Assembly (NCBI GenBank): GCA_046348365.1
Contig: JAXMEL010000002.1
Location: 558,001 to 622,000, forward strand
From: JAEUPI01 sp046348365
Lineage (GTDB): Bacteria > Pseudomonadota > Gammaproteobacteria > Burkholderiales > Burkholderiaceae_C
DNA length: 64,000 nucleotides
Direction of reading: 5' to 3'
Positions 38,237 to 47,571 of the stretch are shown one piece after another. The position numbers and the translations under genes were made by a program. The notes beneath the pieces are model-generated. The model was given only the letters and a program-made list of their open reading frames with translations. It was not told the DNA's origin and did not search any database. The stretch's first letter is position 1. Each line of letters begins with the position of its first letter.

Positions 38237-38875
38237 ATGGCGAGCACGACGACGCTGCAGCGGCGCGAGGAAAACGCCAACACGGCCAGCCACGGCATCG
38301 GTGTGCTGCTGGCGCTGGCGGCGATGCCGGTGCTGGCCGCCGACGGCGCGGCGCGCGGCTCGATGCGCGAGGCCGGGGTGTGGATCTTCGCGGCGACGAT
38401 GCTGCTGCTGTACGCGGTGTCGTCGGCCTACCATGCGGCGCCCGTCGGCCGCAGCAAGGTCTGGCTCAGGCGCGCCGACCATGCGGCGATCTTCGTTTTC
38501 ATGGCCGGCAGCTTCACGCCGTTCGCGCTCGGCCACGCGCTGGGCGCACCGCTGCTGGCCGGCGTGTGGGCCGTGGCGCTGATCGGCGCGATGCTCAAGC
38601 TGGCCGGCTTCTTGCGCCACAAGGCGCTGTCGACGGCGCTGTACCTGGCCTTCGGCTGGTTCGTGCTGGCGGCGGCGCAGCCGCTGCTGGCCAGCCTGGG
38701 GCGCGAGGGCGTGCTGTGGCTGCTGGCCGGCGGCATCGCCTACACCGTGGGCACGCTGTTCTTCGTGATCGACGCGCGGCTGCGCTTCGGCCACCTGGTG
38801 TGGCACTTGTTCGTGCTCGCCGGCAGCAGCTGCCACTTCATTGCCGTGCTCAAGCACGCGGGCTCGATGGCCTGA
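38237..38875 (+). CDS. Hemolysin III / PAQR-family membrane protein, copy 1
   Basis: 212 residues, seven predicted helices. The PAQR/HlyIII zinc-site motifs are present: NTASHGIGVLLAL, SSAYHAAPVG, RRADHAAIFVFMAGSFTPF and the C-terminal HLVWHLFVLAGSSCHFIAVL. Family members are putative metal-dependent lipid hydrolases or receptors; the haemolysin name is historical. A second paralogue lies at 54436-55092. Ends 10 bases from the convergent rlpA stop. Confidence 0.9.
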   Translation: MASTTTLQRREENANTASHGIGVLLALAAMPVLAADGAARGSMREAGVWIFAATMLLLYAVSSAYHAAPVGRSKVWLRRADHAAIFVFMAGSFTPFALGHALGAPLLAGVWAVALIGAMLKLAGFLRHKALSTALYLAFGWFVLAAAQPLLASLGREGVLWLLAGGIAYTVGTLFFVIDARLRFGHLVWHLFVLAGSSCHFIAVLKHAGSMA

Positions 38876-38885
38876 GCCCGACGGC

Positions 38886-39854
38886 TCAACGGCGCTCGAC
38901 GATCAGCGGCACCAGCTGCAGCTCGCCGCGCAGCCGCTCGGCGGCGGCGAAGGCCTCGCCGCGGGTGGCGTAGGGCCCGGCCTGCAGCCGGTGCAGCTCG
39001 CGATCGCGGAAGACCGCCAGCAGCGGGCCCAGCCATTCGAGCTCGCGCTCGACCTTGCGCTGGAAGTCGAGCGCACCGTCGCGCTCGCGGAAGGCGCCGA
39101 GCTGCATCCAGAAGCCGCGTGGTGCATCGGCCAGGGGGCGCGTGGCGCTGGTGCCCACCTCGGGCGCGCCGGCGAGCGCACCTGCCGCGACGGGCGCGGG
39201 CTCGGCGGCCGCCGCCTCGCTCGCTGGTGGCGCTGGCACCGGCGCCGCCTCTGAAGCCGACGCCGCCGCACCGGCCGCGGCAACGCGCACATCGCCGCCG
39301 CGCCACGCGCCGGTGCGAATGGCCTCGAAGGTGATGCGCTCGACCTCCACCGGCGCCACTGCGTTGAGCACGCCGAGCTTCAGCGCCGCGGTGTAGCTGA
39401 GGTCGATCACGCGGCCGGCATGGAACGGGCCGCGGTCGTTGATGCGCACGATCACCTCGCGCCCGTTGGCCGGGTTGCGCACGCGCGCATAGCTCGGGAT
39501 CGGCATCGTCTTGTGCGCGGCGGTCATCGCGTACATGTCGTAGATCTCGCCGTTGGAGGTCGGCCGGCCGTGGAACTTGCGGCCGTACCACGACGCGAGG
39601 CCGCGCTCGGCGAGCGGCGCGTCGGTGGCCAGCGGCGAATAGGCGCGGCCGAGCACCTCGTAGGGCTTGTTGGGGCCGCCGCTGCGGATCGGCTCCACGC
39701 GCGGCTCGGCATCGGGCACCTGCATCAGGTTCGGCGGCGGGTTTGCGCCGGGCCCGTCGCGGCCGCTGCGCAGTGCGGTGCCGCAGGCGGCGAGCACGGC
39801 GAGCATCGCCACGAGCAGCGATGCGGCGGCATGGCGCAACACTCCGGCCGGCAT
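38886..39854 (-). CDS. rlpA: Septal ring lytic transglycosylase RlpA
   Basis: 322 residues from MPAGVLRHAAASLL, with lipobox LAAC near residue 24. The double-psi beta-barrel domain has GLASWYGRKFHGRPTSNGE and RINDRGPFHAGRVIDLS (catalytic Asp in NDRGPF). An Ala/Pro-rich linker leads to a C-terminal SPOR domain (GFWMQLGAFRERDGALDF...). RlpA is an outer-membrane lipoprotein that cleaves denuded peptidoglycan strands at the septum. Length and domain order are normal. Confidence 0.94.
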   Translation of the reverse strand: MPAGVLRHAAASLLVAMLAVLAACGTALRSGRDGPGANPPPNLMQVPDAEPRVEPIRSGGPNKPYEVLGRAYSPLATDAPLAERGLASWYGRKFHGRPTSNGEIYDMYAMTAAHKTMPIPSYARVRNPANGREVIVRINDRGPFHAGRVIDLSYTAALKLGVLNAVAPVEVERITFEAIRTGAWRGGDVRVAAAGAAASASEAAPVPAPPASEAAAAEPAPVAAGALAGAPEVGTSATRPLADAPRGFWMQLGAFRERDGALDFQRKVERELEWLGPLLAVFRDRELHRLQAGPYATRGEAFAAAERLRGELQLVPLIVERR

Positions 39855-39940
39855 GGCGCGACCATACACCAGCGCAGCGCGCGCGCAGCCGCCGGGCGCG
39901 CATGAGCTACGCTGCGCGCTCCACGATCCGGAGACGCTGC

Positions 39941-40699
<759 letters not shown>

Positions 40700-40719
40700 A
40701 GGTGCACTGAGCGGCAACC

Positions 40720-41763
40720 ATGCAGCTCGACGAACTCAGGCACGCGCTGCGCCGTCACGGCGCGGCGCCGCTGCACGAGGCGCGCATCCTGCGCCAGTGG
40801 CTGCGCGCCAGGCCGCTGCACGAGGGGCGAACGAAGGCCCAGCACTTCCTGCCGCTCGCCGTGCGCGAGGCGCTGCCCGCGCTCGGCCGCGAGCTGCAGG
40901 CCCTGGCCACGCTGCGCGAGGCCCACGCGGCGGCCGACGGCTCGCAGCGTTTGCTCGTGGCGCTGCATGACGGCCAGACGGTGGAATCGGTGCTGCTGCC
41001 CAAAGGCGGCCTCTGCGTGTCGACGCAGGTCGGCTGCGCGGTGGGCTGCAGCTTCTGCATGACCGGCCGCGGCGGCCTGCAGCGCCAGCTCGGCAGTGCC
41101 GAGATCGTGGCGCAGGTGGTGCTGGCGCGCGCGCGCCGCGCCGTGGCCAAGGTGGTGTTCATGGGCATGGGCGAGCCGGCGCACAACCTGGAGGCGGTGC
41201 TCGAGGCGATCGAGCTGCTCGGCACCGAAGGCGGCATCGGCCACAAGAACCTGGTCTTCTCCACCGTCGGCGACCGGCGCGTCTTCGATGCACTGCCCAG
41301 AGGCCGCGTGAAGCCGGCGTTGGCGCTGTCGCTGCACAGCACGCGCGCCGAGTTGCGCGAGCGGCTGCTGCCGAAGGCGCCGCGCATCACGCCTGCCGAG
41401 CTGGTGGCGCTCGGCGATGCCTACGCGCGCGCCACCGGCTACCCGATGCAGGTGCAGTGGACGCTGCTGGCCGGCATCAACGACGGCGACGACGAGGTCG
41501 AGGCGCTGGTGCCGCTGCTGCGCGGCCGGCACGCGATGCTCAACCTGATCCCGTACAACGCCGTCGAGGGCCTGTCCTTTGCGCGCCCGAGCGCCGAGCG
41601 GGCCTGGGCGATGGCGCGCGCGCTCAACCGCCGCGGCGTGCTGACGCGGCTGCGCCAGTCGGCCGCGCAGGACGTGGAAGGCGGCTGCGGGCAGTTGCGC
41701 GCCCGCACACGCCCTTCCTTCGTGGTGAACGCGGCCGTTCAGTCGCCGTCCAGCGCGTCGTAG
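40720..41763 (+). CDS. RlmN/Cfr-family radical SAM RNA methyltransferase
   Basis: 347 residues. The radical-SAM cluster motif CAVGCSFC places cysteines at 106, 110 and 113; VFMGMGEPAHNLEAVL, ALSLHSTRAELRERLLP and LNLIPYN follow, and the methyl-carrier cysteine is Cys323 in GGCGQL. Enzymes of this family methylate A2503 of 23S rRNA (and A37 of some tRNAs) at C2 (RlmN) or C8 (Cfr). No typical RlmN gene neighbours (ndk, pilF, hisS) are here, so it may be a second RlmN-like paralogue. The 3' end overlaps the convergent Nudix gene by 25 bases. Confidence 0.88.
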   Translation: MQLDELRHALRRHGAAPLHEARILRQWLRARPLHEGRTKAQHFLPLAVREALPALGRELQALATLREAHAAADGSQRLLVALHDGQTVESVLLPKGGLCVSTQVGCAVGCSFCMTGRGGLQRQLGSAEIVAQVVLARARRAVAKVVFMGMGEPAHNLEAVLEAIELLGTEGGIGHKNLVFSTVGDRRVFDALPRGRVKPALALSLHSTRAELRERLLPKAPRITPAELVALGDAYARATGYPMQVQWTLLAGINDGDDEVEALVPLLRGRHAMLNLIPYNAVEGLSFARPSAERAWAMARALNRRGVLTRLRQSAAQDVEGGCGQLRARTRPSFVVNAAVQSPSSAS

Positions 41764-42545
41764 CCGTCGTCGCCCGGAAGGCGGATGCCCAGCACGCGCC
41801 GCGAGGCATCGAGCACGAGGCGCGGGTGCAGCGCTTTCAGCGAGCGCTGCGCGCCGGCATGATCCAGCAGCGCCTGCACGCCGCGCGGCGCCAGCGGCAG
41901 CAGCGAGCGCACCGTGCTCACGGTGGCGAACTCCATCGGGAACGCGCCCTGCGCATGCTGCGCCATCGCCTGCTCGGGCCGCACCCAGGCGAGCGTGGTC
42001 GTTTCGCCGGCATCGACCGTCGGCTGCTGCCCAGCCGGTGCGCGCACCGCGAAGAACAGCGTGTCGAAACGCTTGGGCACGCCGAGCGGCGTGACCCAGT
42101 GACTCCAGGGCTGCAGCGCCGACGCGCGCAGCGGCAGCGCAGCATGCGACGCCACCTCGACCATCGGCGCGCCGCCATGCAGCCGCGCGCGCAGCGCAGC
42201 GAGATCGGCGCCCGGCGCGTCGTCGCCGAGCCAGAGGCCGCATTCCTCCAGGCACTCGCGCAGCGCCGCCACGGCGTAGGCGAGCGCCGCATCGCCGACG
42301 CCGGTGACGGCGCCGATGCGCGCGGCCAGCTGCGCCGTCGATTCGTCGCAGGCTTCATGGGCCAGCGCGTCGGCTGCATCGACCGCGCCGCCGGGGAACA
42401 CGTAGGCGCCGGGCATGAAGCTCGCGTTCGGCGAGCGGCGCACCATCAGCATCTCGGCGCCCTGCGCGCCGTCGCGCAGGATCAGCGTGGTGGCGGCCGG
42501 CCGGGGCACGACGGCGCGGGCGGCGGTGGCATCGAGGGCTTGCAT
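41739..42545 (-). CDS. Nudix hydrolase
   Basis: 268 residues from MQALDATAARAVVPRPA. A Nudix-fold start (ATTLILRDGAQGAEMLMVRRS, FMPGAYVFPGGAVD) is followed by an insertion and a Nudix box ending AALRECLEECGLWL (REx2EE-like). This layout matches the eukaryotic NUDT19-like / CoA-diphosphatase group found in proteobacteria with fatty-acid catabolism. Role in CoA or nucleotide-diphosphate turnover is inferred. It overlaps the RlmN/Cfr-like gene end by 25 bases. Confidence 0.85.
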   Translation of the reverse strand: MQALDATAARAVVPRPAATTLILRDGAQGAEMLMVRRSPNASFMPGAYVFPGGAVDAADALAHEACDESTAQLAARIGAVTGVGDAALAYAVAALRECLEECGLWLGDDAPGADLAALRARLHGGAPMVEVASHAALPLRASALQPWSHWVTPLGVPKRFDTLFFAVRAPAGQQPTVDAGETTTLAWVRPEQAMAQHAQGAFPMEFATVSTVRSLLPLAPRGVQALLDHAGAQRSLKALHPRLVLDASRRVLGIRLPGDDGYDALDGD

Positions 42546-42737
42546 CGGTGTTCGGGGGTGTGGCAGGTCAGCGGGGTGCCGCACGGCGCGGCGGGCCAGC
42601 ATAGCGCCCGGCCGCGGCGGCGCTACGACTCGACACGAACTGGCGGGTGTTGGCCGTCTTCTTCGGCGCGGCCGCGCCGCAAGGCCACCGACAATGCCAC
42701 GTCCACCGTCATCGCGCCGTCGCGCCTGGAGCCGCCC

Positions 42738-43382
42738 ATGTCTCACACCCGCCTCGCTGCCGTGTTCGCCCTGCTGGCTTGCGCCGGCGCAGCCCACGCC
42801 GGCGAGATCTACACCAAGTTCGGCATGCCCGGCGTGATGCTCGGCTACGCGCAACCGCTGTCGAGCCAATTCGGCGTTCGCGCGGACTACGCGACGCTCG
42901 GCAGCCGCAGCGACCGCTTCAACGAGGAAGGCATCGCCTACGACGGCAAGCTGCGCACCGGCCGGCTCGCGCTGCTCGGCGACTGGTTCCCGATGGGCGG
43001 GAGCTTCCGCCTCACCGCCGGCGTCACCGCCAACGACTACAAGCTCGACCTGCTGGCCAGCGGCGCCGGCGGCTCGCTGACGATCGGCAACACCACCTAC
43101 ACCACCACCGCGCAGGACCGTCAGCGCGTGCTGGTGAAGTTCCCGTCGACGACGCCGTACCTCGGCCTCGGCTGGGGCCATGGGCTGGGCGGGGGCCTGC
43201 GTTTCTCGTTCGACGTCGGCGCGTCGATCGGCAAGGCCAAGGTCTCCTACGAGCTGTCGGGCCCGGCGGCGAGCGCGGTATCGCAGAGCGACATCGACAT
43301 CGAGCTCGCGCAGCTGCGCGACGGCGTGGCCAAGGTGCGGGCCGTGCCGCAGCTGAGCTTCGGCCTGGGCTACAGCTTCTGA
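42738..43382 (+). CDS. Putative outer-membrane beta-barrel protein
   Basis: 214 residues. MSHTRLAAVFALLACAGAAHA is a Sec signal peptide cleaved before GEIY. The mature protein alternates hydrophobic and polar residues in about eight strands (FGVRADYATLGSR, LRTGRLALLGDWF, FRLTAGVTANDYKLDL, LRFSFDVGASIGKAKVSYEL) and ends in aromatic Phe (FGLGYSF), the BAM recognition signature. It resembles the OmpW/opacity-type small barrels. No ligand is evident. Confidence 0.75.
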   Translation: MSHTRLAAVFALLACAGAAHAGEIYTKFGMPGVMLGYAQPLSSQFGVRADYATLGSRSDRFNEEGIAYDGKLRTGRLALLGDWFPMGGSFRLTAGVTANDYKLDLLASGAGGSLTIGNTTYTTTAQDRQRVLVKFPSTTPYLGLGWGHGLGGGLRFSFDVGASIGKAKVSYELSGPAASAVSQSDIDIELAQLRDGVAKVRAVPQLSFGLGYSF

Positions 43383-43448
43383 CGACGCATCGGGCGCTGC
43401 CGGGCAGCGGTGGCCGGCCGCGCGTGCGGTTCCAGGCCGCGAGCCACA

Positions 43449-43937
43449 CTAGACGTCGGTCGGCGCGCGGCTCAATTCGTTGTTCGACTCCACCAGCGTC
43501 TTCAGCAGCCGCATGAAGGTGCGCCGGTCGGCGCGGGCCAGCGGTGACAGGATGCGCTCCTGCGCCCGCTTCATCGCCGGCAGCACGTCGGCCAGCGCCG
43601 CAGCGCCCTGCGGCGTGAGCGTGAGCAGCCGCACGCGGCGGTCGGTGTCCGATGCGCTGCGCGCCAGCAGCGCGCGGGCTTCGAGGCGGTCGATCACGCC
43701 GGCGACGGTGGAGGTGTCGAGGCCGATCAGGCGCGCCAGCGAGCGCTGGTCGAGCCCGGGCTGATTGGCCACCGACTGCAGCGCCGCGAACTGCACCGGC
43801 GTGAGGGCGCTGACCCCGGTTTCCTGCAGGAACACGGCCACCGCGATCTGCTGCAGGCGCCGGATCAAATGGCCCGGCTGGGCAGCGAGGTCCACGGTTG
43901 GCGGCGCCGCGCGGGCGCGGGTCTTGGCGCTGGGCAT
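43449..43937 (-). CDS. MarR-family regulator of the 3-hydroxybenzoate/gentisate genes
   Basis: 162 residues from MPSAKTRARAAPPTVDLAAQ; a second ATG at 44018 would add 27 residues of Arg/Ser-rich sequence and is less likely. The winged helix covers TPVQFAALQSVANQPGLDQRSLARL and the wing RSASDTDRRVRLLTLTPQG. MarR proteins bind palindromes as dimers and release on aromatic ligands. It is divergent from the monooxygenase gene, with a perfect 8-4-8 inverted repeat between them, so it probably represses that operon until 3-hydroxybenzoate or gentisate accumulates. Confidence 0.9.
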   Translation of the reverse strand: MPSAKTRARAAPPTVDLAAQPGHLIRRLQQIAVAVFLQETGVSALTPVQFAALQSVANQPGLDQRSLARLIGLDTSTVAGVIDRLEARALLARSASDTDRRVRLLTLTPQGAAALADVLPAMKRAQERILSPLARADRRTFMRLLKTLVESNNELSRAPTDV

Positions 43938-44039
43938 GGCGGAAGCGGTCGAGAGCGCGGATGCGAGCACCGATGTTCGGCAGGCTCGCGATCGCCGGGG
44001 TTGCTGGTTTTCCCGCATGCAGGGCGGTGTCGCGAACCT

Positions 44040-44065
44040 ATACTGATCATCAGCATACTGATGAT
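44040..44065. promoter_or_regulatory. Candidate MarR operator in the marR / 3HB monooxygenase intergenic region
   Basis: A perfect inverted repeat ATCATCAG-N4-CTGATGAT occupies 44046-44065. The half-site is embedded in a direct repeat of ATACTGAT at 44040-44047 and 44055-44062. The site sits 24 bases before the GGAGG ribosome site of the monooxygenase gene and about 100 bases from the MarR start, where it could block both promoters. Dimension and position are typical for a MarR dimer; binding is inferred. Confidence 0.65.
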
Positions 44066-44100
44066 ACGCCGGGCCGGCGCGCGGCCCTGGAGGTGTGGCC

Positions 44101-45303
44101 ATGGCCGCAGCGCAGTCCGAACTCCCCGTGATCGTCGCCGGCGGCGGCATCGGCGGCCTGGCCGCCGCGCTGGCGCTGGTGCGCCGCGGCTTTCGCGTGC
44201 AGGTGCTCGAGCAGTCGCCCGAGATCGGCGAGATCGGTGCCGGCATCCAGCTCGGCCCCAACGCGTTCTCGGCGCTAGATGCGCTGGGCGTCGGCGAGAA
44301 GGCGCGCGGCCGCGCCGTCTACACCGACTACATGGTGATGCACGACGCGATCGACGAATCGCTGGTCGGCCGCATGCCCACCGGCGAGGCGTTTCGTGCG
44401 CGCTTCGGCAACCCGTATGCGGTGATCCACCGCGTCGACGTGCATCTGTCGCTGCTGGAAGGCGCGCGCGAGACCGGCCGCGTCGAGTTCTTCACTCGCA
44501 CGCGCGTGGAGCGCGTGGAGCAGAGCGCCGGCGGCGTCACCGCGCACTGCGCCGACGGCAGGGCCTTCAGCGGCTGCGCGCTGATCGGTGCCGACGGCGT
44601 GCGCTCGGTGGTGCGCGCGCAGTACGTGAACGATCCGCCGCGCATCACCGGCCACGTGGTGTACCGCGCGGTGGTCGACAAGAACGACTTCCCCGACGAC
44701 CTCAAGTGGAACGCCGCCAGCCTGTGGGCCGGGCCCAAGTGCCACCTCGTGCACTACCCGCTGCGCGGCGGCGAGCAGTACAACGTGGTCGTGACCTTCC
44801 ACTCGCGCAACGCCGAAGAGTGGGGCGTCACCGAGGGCAGCAAGGCGGAGGTGCAGAGCTACTTTCAGGGCATCAGCCCCAAACCGCGGCAGCTGATCGA
44901 CCTGCCGAAGAGCTGGAAGCGCTGGGCCACGGCCGACAAGGAGCCGATCGCGACCTGGGTGTTCGACCGCGCCACGCTGCTCGGCGATGCCGCGCATCCG
45001 ACCACGCAGTACATGGCCCAGGGCGCCTGCATGGCGATGGAAGACGCGGTCACGCTCGGCGAGGCGCTGCGCGTGCACGGCAACGACTGGCCGCGCGCGC
45101 TCGCGCTGTACGAGAAGAGCCGCGTCGCGCGCACCGCGCGCATCGTGCTCTCGGGCCGCGAGATGGGCCGCATCTACCATGCGGCCGGCGTCGAGCGCCT
45201 GGTGCGCAACTCGCTGTGGCAGGGCCGCACGCCCGAGCGCTTCTACGATGCGCTGGAGTGGCTCTACGGCTGGAACGTCACGAACTGCCTCGCGCAGGCT
45301 TGA
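44101..45303 (+). CDS. FAD-dependent 3-hydroxybenzoate 6-monooxygenase
   Basis: 400 residues from ATG 44101, preceded by GGAGG. Group A flavoprotein hydroxylase: GGGIGGLAAALAL dinucleotide motif near residue 14, the GADGVRSVVR (DG) motif, and LLGDAAHPTTQYMAQGACMAMEDA (FAD ribityl site). It hydroxylates 3-hydroxybenzoate at C6 to gentisate with NADH and O2. The assignment rests on similarity to NagX/MhbM-type enzymes and on gentisate 1,2-dioxygenase following 16 bases downstream. Salicylate 5-hydroxylation is a less likely alternative because it needs a multicomponent oxygenase. Confidence 0.88.
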   Translation: MAAAQSELPVIVAGGGIGGLAAALALVRRGFRVQVLEQSPEIGEIGAGIQLGPNAFSALDALGVGEKARGRAVYTDYMVMHDAIDESLVGRMPTGEAFRARFGNPYAVIHRVDVHLSLLEGARETGRVEFFTRTRVERVEQSAGGVTAHCADGRAFSGCALIGADGVRSVVRAQYVNDPPRITGHVVYRAVVDKNDFPDDLKWNAASLWAGPKCHLVHYPLRGGEQYNVVVTFHSRNAEEWGVTEGSKAEVQSYFQGISPKPRQLIDLPKSWKRWATADKEPIATWVFDRATLLGDAAHPTTQYMAQGACMAMEDAVTLGEALRVHGNDWPRALALYEKSRVARTARIVLSGREMGRIYHAAGVERLVRNSLWQGRTPERFYDALEWLYGWNVTNCLAQA

Positions 45304-45319
45304 ACGCAAGGAGACCTGC

Positions 45320-46360
45320 ATGGAAGCCCTCGGCCGCCTCGAAGACCTGCCGCAAAGCTACCGCGACGAACTCACCCAGCTGAACCTCGTGCCGCTGTGG
45401 CCGAGCCTGCGCGCCGTGCTGCCGCCGAAGGTGCCGGCCCGCCGCACGCAGGCCACCTGCTGGCCATACCGCACGCTGCGCCCGCTGCTGATGCGCGCCG
45501 GCGAGCTGACGCCGATGGAAAAGGCCGAACGCCGCGTGCTGGTGATGGCCAACCCCGGCCACGGCCTCGAGAAGATGCAGGCCAGCGCCGCGATCTACCT
45601 CGGCATGCAGCTGCTGCTGCCCGGCGAGTGGGCACCGTCGCATCGCCACACGCCCAATGCCGTGCGCATGGTGGTCGAGGGCAACGGCGCCTGGACCACG
45701 GTGGGCGGCGAGAAGTGCCCGATGAGCCGCGGCGACCTGATCCTCACGCCCACCGGCCTGTGGCACGAGCACGGCCACGACGGCAAGGATCCCGTGGTGT
45801 GGCTCGACGTGCTGGACCTGCCGCTCGTGTACTACACCGAGACCTCGTACGTGATCGGCGGTGCGCGGCAGAGCGTCGAGCCCGGCAGCGGCAACCGGGC
45901 CTACGCGCGTGGCGGTGTTGCGCCGAGCCCGGTGTTCGCGCGCTCCGACGCCGGCTATCCGATGCTGCGCTATCCGTGGGCCGACGCGCGCGCGGCGCTG
46001 CTCGCGCTCGCCGAGGACAGGCCCGGCCTCGAATGCGTGCAGGTGGAATACGTGAATCCCGAGAGCGGCGGCCCGGCGCTGAACATCCTCGGCTTCTACG
46101 CGCTGATGCTGCGCCCCGGGCAGACGCTGCGCCTGCCGGCGCGCTCGCCGGCGGCGGTGTTCCACACCATCGAGGGCCGCGCCACGCTGCGCAGCGACGA
46201 CGGCGCGAGCTTCACGCTCGGCGAGGCCGACACCGCCTGCACGCCGGGCTACACCGGCGTCACGCTGGCCAACACCTCGGCCACGCAGCCGGCGTTTCTG
46301 TTCGTGGCCGACGAATCACCGCTGCATCGCAAGCTCGGCGTGTACGAGGTGCGCGACTGA
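45320..46360 (+). CDS. Gentisate 1,2-dioxygenase
   Basis: 346 residues of the bicupin gentisate dioxygenase family. The N-terminal cupin holds the Fe(II) ligands in APSHRHTPNAVRMVVEG (His108, His110) and GLWHEHGHD (His149/His151); the second cupin lacks a complete metal set, as is usual. It opens the gentisate ring to maleylpyruvate. An AAGGAGA ribosome site precedes the ATG, and it forms an operon with the 3-hydroxybenzoate monooxygenase. The next pathway enzymes, maleylpyruvate isomerase and fumarylpyruvate hydrolase, are not adjacent. Confidence 0.95.
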   Translation: MEALGRLEDLPQSYRDELTQLNLVPLWPSLRAVLPPKVPARRTQATCWPYRTLRPLLMRAGELTPMEKAERRVLVMANPGHGLEKMQASAAIYLGMQLLLPGEWAPSHRHTPNAVRMVVEGNGAWTTVGGEKCPMSRGDLILTPTGLWHEHGHDGKDPVVWLDVLDLPLVYYTETSYVIGGARQSVEPGSGNRAYARGGVAPSPVFARSDAGYPMLRYPWADARAALLALAEDRPGLECVQVEYVNPESGGPALNILGFYALMLRPGQTLRLPARSPAAVFHTIEGRATLRSDDGASFTLGEADTACTPGYTGVTLANTSATQPAFLFVADESPLHRKLGVYEVRD

Positions 46361-46370
46361 ATCGGCAAGG

Positions 46371-47558
46371 TCAAGACACTGCGCCCAGGCCGTACCGGCC
46401 GACCAGCAGGGAGCCCGTGGCGAAGCGCTCGATCGAATACGGCTCGAGCGCAACGGCCGTCGCCATCCCCAGCGCGGTCTGCGCGAGCACGAGGCCCACG
46501 GTCGGCGAGAGCTTGAAGCCGTGGCCGGAAAAGCCGAAGCCCATCACCAGGCCTTCGACGCCGGGCAGCCGCCCAAGCACCGGGTTCCAGTCCGGCGTGA
46601 CGTCGTAGACGCCGGTCCACGACGAGGCCAGCCCGGCCGACTCGTACGATGGAAACCGCCGCGCCACCTGCGCACCGACCTCGGCCACGACGTCGAGCGA
46701 CACGTCGCCCTGCTGATCATTCGATGCCGACAGCTTCTCGCCGACGAGGCCTTCGCTGACCAGCATCTGCTTGCCGCCGTAGCTTCGGCAGTACAGCATG
46801 CCGGGCGACGACAGGTCCTTGAACACGGGCATCGCGAAGGTGTAGGGCGCGGCAGCACACTCCAGCGCGAGCACGGCGTGGCGCTCGGGCACCACCGGCA
46901 TGGCGATGCCGACCCAGCGCCCGAGCTCCGGCGTCCAGATGTTCTGCGTGCTCACGAGCGTGTCGCAGGCGAATTCACCCGCGCTGGTGGCGACGCCGAC
47001 CACGCGCGACCCCGCCATGACCAGGCGTTGGACCGACACGCCCTCCTTGATCTTGACGCCGCCGCGTCGCGCGCCCTTGGCGAAGCTCGTTGCCACCAGG
47101 TAGGCGTCGGCGAAGCCCGCATCGGGCTCGAACCCGATCAACGCGGCATCGTCGAACGACGCGATCGGCAGCAAGGCGGCAGCAGCGCTGCGGTTCAGGT
47201 ACTCGAGCCGGATGCCCTGCGCCTGCTGCTGCTCGAGCGAGGCGCGCAGCGGCTCCAGCTTGTCGCCTTCGGCAGCGGCGATCAGATAGCCGCACTTGAC
47301 GAGTCCGCACGACGCCTCGTCGTCCTCCATGTACGCGGCAAAGTCGTTGAACGCGGCCCACGAGCGGCGGGCCAGCTCGACGTTCTCGCGCACCGAGTAG
47401 TGCGTGCGCAGGATGCCCGACGACTGCGACGTCGTGCCGGCGCCGATCGTCTGCCGTTCGAGCAGCAGCACGCTGCGAGCGCCGAGCTTGGCGAGGTGGT
47501 AGGCCACCGACGTGCCCATGACGCCGCCGCCCACCACGATGATGTCGAACTTTTCCAC
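46371..47558 (-). CDS. FAD-dependent amino acid/amine oxidoreductase (DAO family)
   Basis: 395 residues starting at a GTG. The Rossmann motif VVGGGVMGTSVAYHLAKLG (9-27), the GAGTTSQSSG flavin segment, and the C-terminal FGFSGHGFKLSPTVG are typical of sarcosine oxidase, dimethylglycine dehydrogenase-like and proline/glycine oxidases. No signal peptide, so cytoplasmic. The substrate is unknown. It faces the gentisate dioxygenase tail to tail with 10 bases between stops, so it is not part of that operon; it lies downstream of the patatin gene. Confidence 0.85.
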   Translation of the reverse strand: MEKFDIIVVGGGVMGTSVAYHLAKLGARSVLLLERQTIGAGTTSQSSGILRTHYSVRENVELARRSWAAFNDFAAYMEDDEASCGLVKCGYLIAAAEGDKLEPLRASLEQQQAQGIRLEYLNRSAAAALLPIASFDDAALIGFEPDAGFADAYLVATSFAKGARRGGVKIKEGVSVQRLVMAGSRVVGVATSAGEFACDTLVSTQNIWTPELGRWVGIAMPVVPERHAVLALECAAAPYTFAMPVFKDLSSPGMLYCRSYGGKQMLVSEGLVGEKLSASNDQQGDVSLDVVAEVGAQVARRFPSYESAGLASSWTGVYDVTPDWNPVLGRLPGVEGLVMGFGFSGHGFKLSPTVGLVLAQTALGMATAVALEPYSIERFATGSLLVGRYGLGAVS

Positions 47559-47571
47559 CGATGGCTTCCGA

